64,000 nucleotides of DNA, taken from NCBI GenBank assembly GCA_022495995.1, contig JAFEMH010000744.1, positions 372,001-436,000 on the forward strand. Direction: 5' to 3'. The notes under the pieces were generated by a model, which made no database searches, was not told the DNA's origin, and saw only the letters and a program-made list of their open reading frames with translations. Position numbers and translations under genes: made by a program. Origin of the DNA: Adenophora triphylla var. japonica. Taxonomy: Eukaryota > Streptophyta > Magnoliopsida > Asterales > Campanulaceae. Positions 32,336 to 41,376 of the stretch are shown piece by piece; the first letter of the stretch is position 1, and each line of letters starts with the position of its first letter.

Positions 32336-35302
32336 AAAGTAGAATTGAAAATGCAAAGGGAAAATAAAATGAGCCACAGGGGTAAATTTGTAAAATAGGC
32401 CACGGGGGCACTGGAGGGAAAACTGGATTGGAAATGATTGGAAATGCCAGGGGCACAAAGGGTAAAACAGGCCTATGGGGGATAAAATTGTAAAATTGAG
32501 CCTTCAGGGGCAAAATTGTAAAAACTAGCCACAGGGGCTTAGTATGTCGCGCGACTTAGTATGCCATGTGGCCAGGTTTGTCGCGTGACATACATAGCCT
32601 GAACTGAACTTTTCATAACCTTTGGAATTGAACTGGAATTGCCGACACGGGTTGGAATTGGGTGACCAAGGAGGTCACAAACCTGATCCTACCGGGGCAT
32701 AGCAAAGAGATATTGGTCCCTTATTATAAGGATACAAACGGGGTGACCTAGAAGGTCAAAAAGCCGATCTTAATGGGAATGTGCCAAATAAAAAAGGGGG
32801 GGTGACCAAAGTGGTCATATAGCTATACCTTTGTGGAAAGATTACGCACCATTGAGGAATGGTGAAAGAAAAAGGGTGACCAATATGGTCGAATGGCTGG
32901 ACCTTTATGAAAGGCTACCTACGTATCCCGGAGGAATCAAGCCTTGATCGTAGTTCAAGCCTCACTAGATAGTTAGGAACGATGTCTAGGATCCTTGAGA
33001 TTTTGACAATTAATGGAGGTTGTCACCTGAGGAAGCTAAAGCTTACGTCACTATCGAGTAGATAGAGGCAGCTATAGATGGAAAACTTGAGCCTACTTCT
33101 CAATCTGTGATAGAGGTAGCTAAAGTTAGATTTTTGACAATTAGGAAACTGTCGCCTGGCGTTATTTCGTTATAACGGAAGTAACGGAGGCGCTTTTTGG
33201 GAGAAAATGTTATTATTAGCAATTGGCACATTACTTGAGCCTAGGGGTGATTTTTTTCTTGGAAACAATGGTAGGGACTGGGTCTGGATGTACATATGGA
33301 ATGTGTTTGAAAATTGTTTAAGACGGGTTTCAAGCAAGTGGGGTCGTATCCCTTGGGTGCGGACTGAACTGCTGCTGTTGCTGAGATGTTGTCAACGTGG
33401 ACTAGAATTCCCTCTTGGGCTGAGACTGGGTTTAAACCTCGGGTCTCGATGAATGTTTCTTTCTCACACTCTGGAATTTGAAGCTAATGCTGACAGGCTT
33501 TTACAACCAAAGACTAAAGCAGATGTCGAAGTGACCAAACCTCTCTTCTAGGGGTGGATGCGACTTATCGAAGCCCCGATCTAAGGAAAAACTTTCTGCA
33601 AAGCCCCATGTCTTATTAAAGCAAGGAAATATCCTTTCATTGGCAAATCCCCGATTAGGTGAACAGAGTAGGCGAAGTCTAGATTTCGAAGAAGTGACTT
33701 AGTGAAGCCCCAGTCTAGCAAAAATCCCAATATGATTGGTACTGCGGAAGTGATCCTGAGGTTAATCTGACCAAGACTGAATCCATCTTGTAACATGGTG
33801 AGGAACCCAATGCGGACCCCAAAAATGGCTAAAGAAGCCCCAGTCTAAAGAAACGTCTTGGCAAAGCCCCCAACCTTGAAAAGTTTCAAGGCAGCCCTAA
33901 TGCAAATTGTAGCAGAAAAGGGAAAAACCTATCCTTTCGTATTTACTTCCTTATTTTCTTCAGCCACTCAGTCAACCTTAAGAAAATGTGGACAAAGAGA
34001 AGAATTTTAGGAATATATATATATATGCAGGGGCATGTTTTTCGAGAAATGGGAATAGATCCCGATTTTGTGTTATTTTGATGGCCTTATTTGACGTAGG
34101 TACAAAAACTCGCTTTGGGTTTGACTCTTTTGAGAGAGTATAAGCGTAGAAAGGTTGGTAAAAGTGTATGGAAGCCCCTGCTGACAGAAAATCAGTGTTT
34201 AGCACTATTTTTCCTAAGATGTAGAAAATGAAGACTTGTCAAGACATCTGAAAACTTGTTTCATTTAAAATGATCACAAGATTGCTTAAAATCCTTTATT
34301 AATGTTCGGGTTATTCAACCACTAATCTCGATATGAAAAAACATTCTTATCAGTCATGAGGAGAAAGTCAATCGATGTCGCGGATCAAGGTTGGCTTGGT
34401 GTGAAAGAAAGGTTTGTGTATAGGGAGGTCGTTGATGAGACCGGGTTTTCTGGGATTTGAATATGTCTATGGGAGAGGTCATTTGATGAGACCGGATTTT
34501 TCTGGAATTTGGATATGCTTATGACCGGACCATTTCTGGTTGCCTACGTTCCCCTCATTGTGAGGAGCTCAGGTCATCGTAGTTCGGCCTTGACCGGATT
34601 GTATTTGGCTTTGGGAAATGGGATTTGTGGTTCCTTTAGTGAAAAGGCTCGGATGAAAAGGTTGGATGATGAGGCATGAGCCTCGGGATGATTCCTTGAC
34701 CAAGTCATCTTTGGACGGTTGCTTCTGATTTTCGTCTTTCAATTGAGGGAGAAAGGATTTGCATGTGCCTAAAGGCTTATGAGATGCTTCTACTTTTGCT
34801 TCGATCGCCCCATTGTTATCGACAACATCTATTCTTCAAGCTTTGATTTTGCCTGTTCGTCAAGCTTTTGATTGGCGGTGCTGGGTCCTTGACCTCATTT
34901 CATTTTTATTTTATTTTTTATTTTTTTTTATGTGTGCAACCCTGTTTTTTGCCTAGACTGTCCCTTTACAAGGTTTTTAGCCTAGCTGGGTATTACTCTT
35001 TTTGCACTACATTTTTTTTATGTGCAACCCTGTCTTTTGCCTAGATCGCCCTTTTTTGGGATTTTCAGCCTAGCTGGGCATTACTCTTTTTGCACTAAGA
35101 TTTTCTCTCTCTCTTTTTTTTTTTTGAAGCACCTGAGGGCCAAGGCGAGCCTCTGCTTGAACCTTCTTGATACCCTTGAGGTCTAAGGCAAGCTCCTAGG
35201 TTGTTGTCGACACGTGGTCAATCTTTCAAAGCTGAGTAGCCTTTTGTTGTCCCTTGACGATGCCGCCGTCGTTGACTTGGTCAAGATGGAGGTGGGGGCA
35301 TG
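32336..35302 (-). other. Element C 3' non-coding region, homologous to element A 13550-16080
   Basis: Read on the - strand, this follows element A after integrase but lacks the antisense ORF. It contains the inverted hairpin (34544-34582: ctacg and cgtag arms, inner ccctca with tgaggg-type arms), two copies of the ~75-nt folded unit (34933-35008 and 35021-35097), a third gatacgtaggtagcc copy (complement of about 32913-32928), dyads gtcgcgcgac (32546-32555) and tgtcgcgtgaca (32579-32590), and an (at)n run (34014-34025). No coding region is supported between 32336 and 35302. Confidence 0.7.
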
Positions 35303-36086
35303 TGATGTAGATCGTGTTGAAGCAGAACCACTTGGGGACCAAAAGAACATCACATTTAAAATCACTGATGTTTAACACAAAACAAAGCTGATGCAGAAGT
35401 GCTCGGCCGAGCTGTTCCTTGCCTCAGCCGAGGGAGCGACAACAAAAACTGGGTTATTGAAAGATCATTTGCTCGGGCGAGTCAAGACATTTGCTCGGCC
35501 GAGCCAAAGCTGTTGCTCGGCCGTGTCATTTCTTCTACTCGGTCGTGCTGTTCCTGGAAGGGTTGTGTCTCTTGGATTGATATTGGTTGCTCGGCCGAGC
35601 CTTGTCCATGCCTCGGTCGAGGGTTTCCTGAATGGTGTTGTTTCATGTTCGTGGCTATTCACCAAGAGTTATACTGATTAAATATTTGTGGTTGTTCGCC
35701 AAAAGTCATACTGATTAATGTTGTGTCTTTTCATCAAATACATTTGTAACATAGGTTTATAAATACTTCATTCATTCATTTGTAAATCATTCAAGTTTAT
35801 TATAATCAAATTATTACTTTGCAATTGTGTCCCTTTCGGTTATTATTCTCAAAGTCTAAATAACTTTGTTACTGAGATTTTTTTGGAAAGTCTCATTTGA
35901 GATTCGATTAGGCGAATCTCTTTAAAATATTCCACTGCGTACACATCATTATTGCTTTGCAATTGTGTCCCTTTCGGTTATTATTCTCAAAGTCTAAATA
36001 ACTTTGTTACTGAGATTTCTTTGGAAAGTCTCATTTGAGATTCGATTAGGCGAATCTCTTTAAAATATTCCGCTGCGTACTCATCA
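35303..36086 (+). mobile_element. Solo LTR S2, probably from a different LTR family
   Basis: The 784-bp insert begins TGATG and ends TCATCA, flanked by the 5-bp TSD GCATG (35298-35302 and 36087-36091). A TATA box (tttataaatac, about 35757-35767) supports LTR identity. Eight copies of a ctcggccgag-type dyad lie between 35401 and 35623. About 135 bp starting 'attgctttgcaattgtgtcc' is directly duplicated (35812-35944 and 35951-36078). There is no coding region; orientation is by the TATA box. Confidence 0.82.
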
Positions 36087-36091
36087 GCATG

Positions 36092-36625
36092 ATTGGGAAA
36101 GTGTATGGCTTGATGAAGGCTTTTGTGAAGTAAGGAAAGTGTATGGCTTGATGGAGGCCTTTTGTGGGGTAAGGAAGGTGTATAGGGAGAGCATTGGTTG
36201 ACTTTCTCACACGATTAATCAGAACGTGAATTATTTCGAGAGATTACTTGTTGAGCAATGCAAGTGATCATATAAAATAAAACCATTTCATTAAATGTAA
36301 TGTAGGTGTGCAAATAATGCCTTAAGTCTAGCAAGAAAAGAAGAAGACTCTTTTATAGAAGATTGATGATTAATTACAATGTCCGAGGAGGACTTGATTG
36401 AAAGAGGAAAACACTAGAATCCTACGAAAGTTGACTGAGAGACTATTTTTATTTCTTAGTCTTGCTTGAGGATAGGTAACCCCTAGCCTAGCTACTTTTC
36501 GCTGGTTGGACTGCCAGGACGCTTGAGTTTTTCATTTTTCTGCTAGCTTCTGAATCCCCTATCGCAGACTGAGGCAGTGATCCGTTACGTGCCCATGATA
36601 CTGGTGGAAGTGGAGGGATTTGAGG
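36092..36625 (-). other. Element C non-coding segment between S2 and the gag piece
   Basis: This stretch contains purine-rich sequence with repeats of 'ttgatg(g/a)aggc' and no gene. In element A the corresponding space between gag and the antisense ORF is filled by pol, so the pol deletion of element C lies at or near this segment. Confidence 0.5.
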
Positions 36626-37123
36626 CTACGGGGCAGCTGGAGCAAGGACAAGGTGTCCAAAGAAACGGGCCAGAAAAGTCACGGGGACGAACTTTGTTGA
36701 CTGAGCATATTGATGGAAGGAAGTGAACCTTGGAGGACTTTGAGGGGTACTGGGATCTGTTTGGGAGGATCCAAAGCTGGGTCTTATCTGAGGAGGCGAG
36801 GGTGTTGAAGCCCTGATGGCCTGGGATGTTGGAAAAGACTGAAAAGGGGTAGTCCTTGGTAAGGGATCATATGTGGATGGAGGAGGGTATTGGCTGTAGG
36901 ATGGAGGGACTGAAATCACTGTTTCTGAAGTCTCATCTTCTACTACGACCAAAGAACCATTGGCTTCGACCACTATCTGAACCCCATGATGATGGAGAGC
37001 ATCGATAAGCATGGCTTGATGTTCCTCATGGACCTTACGACTGTCTTCCAAGGCTAAGGCTAGCTCTTCTTCCCTAGTCATCGGGTTACCCAAACCACTG
37101 TGGTTTTCTGTCAAATCTGCCAT
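36626..37123 (-). pseudogene. Element C truncated gag
   Basis: It starts at ATG 37123 (M-A-D-L-T-E-N); an in-frame upstream ATG at 37144 is possible. It matches the N-terminus of element A gag: MTREEELALALEDSRKVHEE, VVVEDETSETV, STYDPLPRTTPFQSFP. Similarity stops near SFGSSQTDP, about 110 residues in; the last ~55 residues are unrelated. The capsid core and zinc knuckle are missing, so it cannot act as a complete gag. Confidence 0.75.
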
Positions 37124-37429
37124 TCTGACTCTCTGGGCTGACAAAATTGACGGTTATGCCAAACTGTCTGAACCTAAGGCTTCCGCACTGAAAGGCCGCT
37201 GACCCGGTATTTTCGCCCACTTATTTCTCGCTGCGGGAAAGGGATAGACAAGGTTTAGACTCGGGGTAAGTGAGGTTTAGACTCGGAGGTAAGTGAGGTT
37301 TAGACTCGGAGGTAAGTGTTTAGGCTTGGAGGTAAGTGTTTAGGCTTAGAGGTAAGTGTTTAGGCTGAAGGCTCAAGTAACATGCACTTATTTGCTTAAA
37401 TTTTGCTCAAAACACATTCTCTCCTAATC

Positions 37430-37960
37430 CTAATTGATCGGAAAAGATTGGACCTTGGAAGGTAGAGATCGAAAATCGGAGATCGGACCGAGGAGGTCAC
37501 GATTGGGAATTTGACCGCGAAAGATCGAGATGGAAAATCGGAGATCGGACCGAGGAGGTCGCGATTAGAGATTTGACCGCGGAAGGTCAAGATGGAAAAT
37601 CGGAGATCGGACAGAGGAGGTCGCGATTAGAGATTTGACCGCGGAAGGTCAAGATGGAAAACCGGAGATCGGACCGAGGAGGTCACGATTAGAGATTTGA
37701 CCGCGAAAGGGCCGAGATGGAAAATCGGAGATCGGACCGAGGAGGTCGCGATTAGGGATTTGACCGCAAAAGGGTCGAGATGGAAAATCGGAGATCGGAC
37801 CGAGGAGGTCGCGATTAGGGATTTGACCGCGAAAGGGTCGAGATGGAAAATCGGAGATCGGACCGAGGAGGTTGCGATTAGGGATTTGACCATGAAAGGT
37901 CGAGATGGAAAAAATCGGAGATCGGACCGAGGAGGTCGCGATTAGGAATTCCAGAGATAG
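37430..37960. repeat. Element C leader 62-bp minisatellite
   Basis: About eight copies of a unit containing 'aaatcggagatcggaccg', 'aggaggtcgcgattag' and 'gatttgaccgcgaaagg'. The long open frames across it on both strands (for example 37627-37966) result from the repeat, not from selection. It lies between gag and the homologue of the element A leader. Confidence 0.88.
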
Positions 37961-39567
37961 GACCATGCAATTATGATTCCGTTAATTGTTCAAGTTTACT
38001 TAAAACCAAGTCTTTTATTAATTTCTATTTGGTTGGAAAAGGGCGTTTTGCCCTTCTTTTTCGCAACTACTCTAGATCCTGGATCAGTGGGCTTCGTCAC
38101 TACGTCTATAAGCCCCTCGTATTCCACCTGTATTTCGACCTCCCAGGGTGGACAGCCCCGGGCGAGGGTCCTATAGGGCACGCAGATCCCACCGACTGAG
38201 AGAGAAGAACGCTCCTAACGGGTCTAGCGGGTCATAAGAACTTTTAACGCACGAGCGATGCGGATTATAGTCAAGGCAATACCGAGAAAGTCTCGTCTTT
38301 CAGCCTTAACAGAATTTCGGCAGAATTTCGCTTGCGCGATTGACGTTTTGACTTTTCGATAATGTCCGAGAAGATAATAGGCATGGGTCGGGCGGTAAAA
38401 ACCGGATGACACAGTGTCACATTGAACTTCGTTGCATACGCCGTGCGTGAGTCAAAATCGAAGTCAATGCCAGGTTAAGATCTTGCCAATTTTTCCTTAT
38501 CGGAATTTTGGTAGAGCTTCGCTTGAGCGAAAGATCTTTTGGATTTTTGGCATGGACTCAGTCTCGACTCTTACGTATTCCGTGCGGGTCAAGGTCAAAG
38601 TCAATGTCGGAGTCAAGATTCTACCGATTTTTCCTTGTCGGAATTTCGGCAGAGTTTTGCTTGAGCAAAAGATCTTGACTTCCGTTATGGACTAAGGCTT
38701 GACCTTTACGGGGACATGCAACTGGGCTATATGACACGGACTAGACCAAAAACCAACCAAAAAGTCACGGTTTTTTGAAACGTGTGACACGGACTGTGCA
38801 TTGGTCGACACTGGCTGCCATGGGGAGTTTGGGGTGATTCCGTGCGCGCCCGGGAGCATCGTAAGGCTGTCCGTGACTGCAGCTGAAAAACCACCCCGGG
38901 TTTAAAGGGACGTGCGTGCAAAGTGTACAGGATATATAAGGTGCGCGTAGTGTGCGGCCTCCTAAAAATGTTCCTTTTTGAGTTAAAACAGAGATTTTCA
39001 GAAATGTGTTTTAAAGGAATGATTTTCGGGACGGGGGAAAATGCAACAGATAAGGCACGTAAATTTTCTAGGAGCCCCAGTCAGTCTTGGAACTGAATAG
39101 CCCCAAGCTGCCAAGGCTGCCAGATTAACCTCAATTTTTCCAGGTGGAATTGCCACTGAGGCCGCCCGGTCAGAATCTAAGGAGGATTGAGCCGTACGAC
39201 TGCATGGATCAATTTTCCAGGTTCCACTCCTTTGCTATTTCAGGTTGTTTCTCAAACATTTTAGGCACCTTTTAGCCTTGAGAAGGCTTCCTGTTCAAAG
39301 TATGCACAATTTCCAAGATGCAAATGATGCAATGCAAGGTAAAGGAAGCAAGCACGATAATTGGAATCCGCGATGGGAGTCTAACCCACTCAAAGGAAAA
39401 AATCTTTCTTATTATTTTTTTTTGAAAAGGGATACCGGTACGTGGGATTGTTAAACCACCGTTTATCCCTAGCTCCGGGTTAGGGAGCGATACAGGAAGG
39501 TTAGTGGTTTCCACCTATATACCGGGTATCATTTATTTTAAAAATGAAATCTTTTCTCCTTTGGGAT
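37961..39567 (-). other. Element C leader, homologous to element A 1225-2790
   Basis: Non-coding, inverted homologue of the element A leader, including the degenerate repeat of 'caagcg' and 'gactttgacttt' (38250-38700). Element C thus shows what lies uninterrupted in A without the CACTA. Dyads gccgcccggt (39161-39170) and gccgtacgac (39191-39200) mirror those in A's leader. Confidence 0.75.
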
Positions 39568-39569
39568 AT

Positions 39570-39589
39570 CCCCAGCGGAGTCCCCAAAC
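39570..39589 (-). other. Primer-binding site of element C
   Basis: On the - strand, gtttggggactccgctggggat directly follows the 5' LTR end at 39590. It differs from the element A site by one or two bases. Confidence 0.65.
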
Positions 39590-41293
39590 TGTGAATGTGT
39601 GCCCAAATTCTAAATTTTTATTTTTTAGATCGGATTCACGCGAGTTTGAAAACATCCGGTTTAATTTGAAAAACGGAGTCGCCACGCCATTTTGATTTCC
39701 TCAAAACTTTGAAAAAAAGGATTTTAGGGTTCGGAGGTTAAGTTACCCCTTGGGAAGAACGGATCGTCGTTCACCCAAGGTGCCTTGCCGTAGCGAGTCT
39801 CCCAAGATTCCGTTTATCGTGCTTGCTTGCGTGCTTTCTTGTGTGCATGTGTTTGAAAAGAGAGGGGGGGATGTCCCAAGTTGTCTTCCGGACGTACAAA
39901 CCATTTAGTTGGTTGTCGCTCGGGATTCCTTGGATTTTTGTGTGTTCGGGATTTTGATCCCGTCCTCATCTTGGACTTGTGATCATCGCTTTTTAACCTT
40001 GGGACTTGCGTGATCGAGAGAAAGACTCTCTTTTATAGTCCAAAATGAGGTTCTTTAGGAAAGGAATGACCTTAGCCCATCAATCCTACGCCTTGAGACG
40101 ATTGAGCTTATATTGGAGCTATCATGCTCGTCTCAAGCGATAATTGGAGATATAGGTTCAAGGTTTATCCCTTTCTAAAGAGATTATGACACCTTTTATG
40201 GAAGAAACGATGTAAAGATAGGATCTTTACACCGATCCGTTCCAAAGGTTACTAATGGGGACATGGGGAAATGCATGTAAAAATGACATTTTTAGTGAAA
40301 AGATGACATTTTGGGTTGCAAAGGATGCTTTTGATTTGCAAAGGATGCTTTTTGGTTTTAAAGGAATGATTTTTATGCAAAGGATACATTTTTATGAGGG
40401 AAATTAGCATTTTATATGCAAAGGATGCACAAGGATTACAAAGGATGCTAATTCAAGATAAAGTAATGACTTTTAATGCAAAGGATGCATGAAAATGGGT
40501 TTTAGGGTGCAAAGGATGCAATTTGAATATAAAGATATGATTTTTATGTGCAAAGGATGCATTTTTAATGGAAAGCATGGATTTTTAGGTGCAAAGGATG
40601 CACCTTTATTGTAAAGATTACATTTTTTAGGAGCAAATGATGCTTATTTTATGCAAATGATGCAAAAGGGAAAGGGGGTATGATTGATATGAATAAAGAT
40701 AGGATCTTTAACAACAAATACCAAGTCCCAAGCAATATGATGACAATATATGAATACAATGAGCAATTAAATCACATGGAGCAAGTATAATGCAAGGTAA
40801 GGGAGTGAGAGGTTACCAATGGTGGTGACCTCTTCTTCTTTGGATCTTGCCTAGTGGATGGACCAACTTGGAAGGCTTCAAGGAGGAGGGGGGTGGCTTC
40901 TTGGCACTCTTCACCTTCTTGGAATTTCGCAGCAGTGTTTAGAGAGCTTTTGGGACTGAATATGGCGTGTTGTTGTTCTTAAAAATGGGAAGAGGAGGGC
41001 TCTATTTATAGGCAGTCTGGATAAGGCTAATGAGGCCGTGCGGCTAGGAGTTCTTGGCTAATGCAGCAGTGCGACATTATCCTGTATGACTCAGCATGTT
41101 TCTAGAATCATGCAAGGTGGCACTTCTAGAAGGATGCCAAATACAATTAAAACATGCCTTTTTAATTTAGAGCAGTCCCTTCATTCCTCGGAAGGTTCGG
41201 AACAGTTCCGGAATTGTTCCGAAACTTTAGGAAAGTCCGGGGAATTGCCGGGAAAATTAACCGGAAGGCATGAGCCAGATTTGGGTACTTACA
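39590..41293 (-). repeat. Element C 5' LTR
   Basis: The same ~1704-bp LTR as 29389-31091, inverted, with TG...CA ends and a TSD CCGCC immediately to its right (41294-41298). The TATA box is on the - strand at about 41000-41013. The dyad closest to TATA is intact (about 41036-41045), but the second is mutated (gcagtgcgac). Confidence 0.92.
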
Positions 41294-41376
41294 CCGCCTC
41301 AAAGGCCCTTTCAAGTACAAATCAAATTGTTTGGACAATACACACATTTTGTCTAAAAATAAATCAAGAAAGAGGA

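Larger units (their letters stand above)
29389..41293 (-). mobile_element. Element C: non-autonomous Tat-type retrotransposon (no pol), young
   Basis: Two LTRs of about 1704 bp (5' LTR on the right, 39590-41293; 3' LTR on the left, 29389-31091) are flanked by the 5-bp TSD CCGCC (29384-29388 and 41294-41298). By eye the LTRs differ at roughly 28 positions (about 1.6%), mostly transitions. The internal region holds a primer site, leader, a short gag piece, the post-integrase hairpin elements and 3' minisatellites, but no protease, RT, RNase H, integrase or antisense ORF. It also contains the solo LTR S2. It is related to element A. Confidence 0.92.

Noticed and set aside
31704..32513. Several overlapping frames (- strand) with Tyr/Lys/Val-rich repeats
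   Set aside because: They are products of 31-bp and 46-bp tandem repeats that stay open by period; different frames give equally good repeats.
33207..33452. 81-codon + strand frame
   Set aside because: Homologous to non-coding element A sequence (complement of 15860-16050) in which the frame is not kept.
37627..37966. Repeat-rich frames (- strand, and 37697-37945 +)
   Set aside because: Translations of the 62-bp leader minisatellite in several frames; no selection signal.
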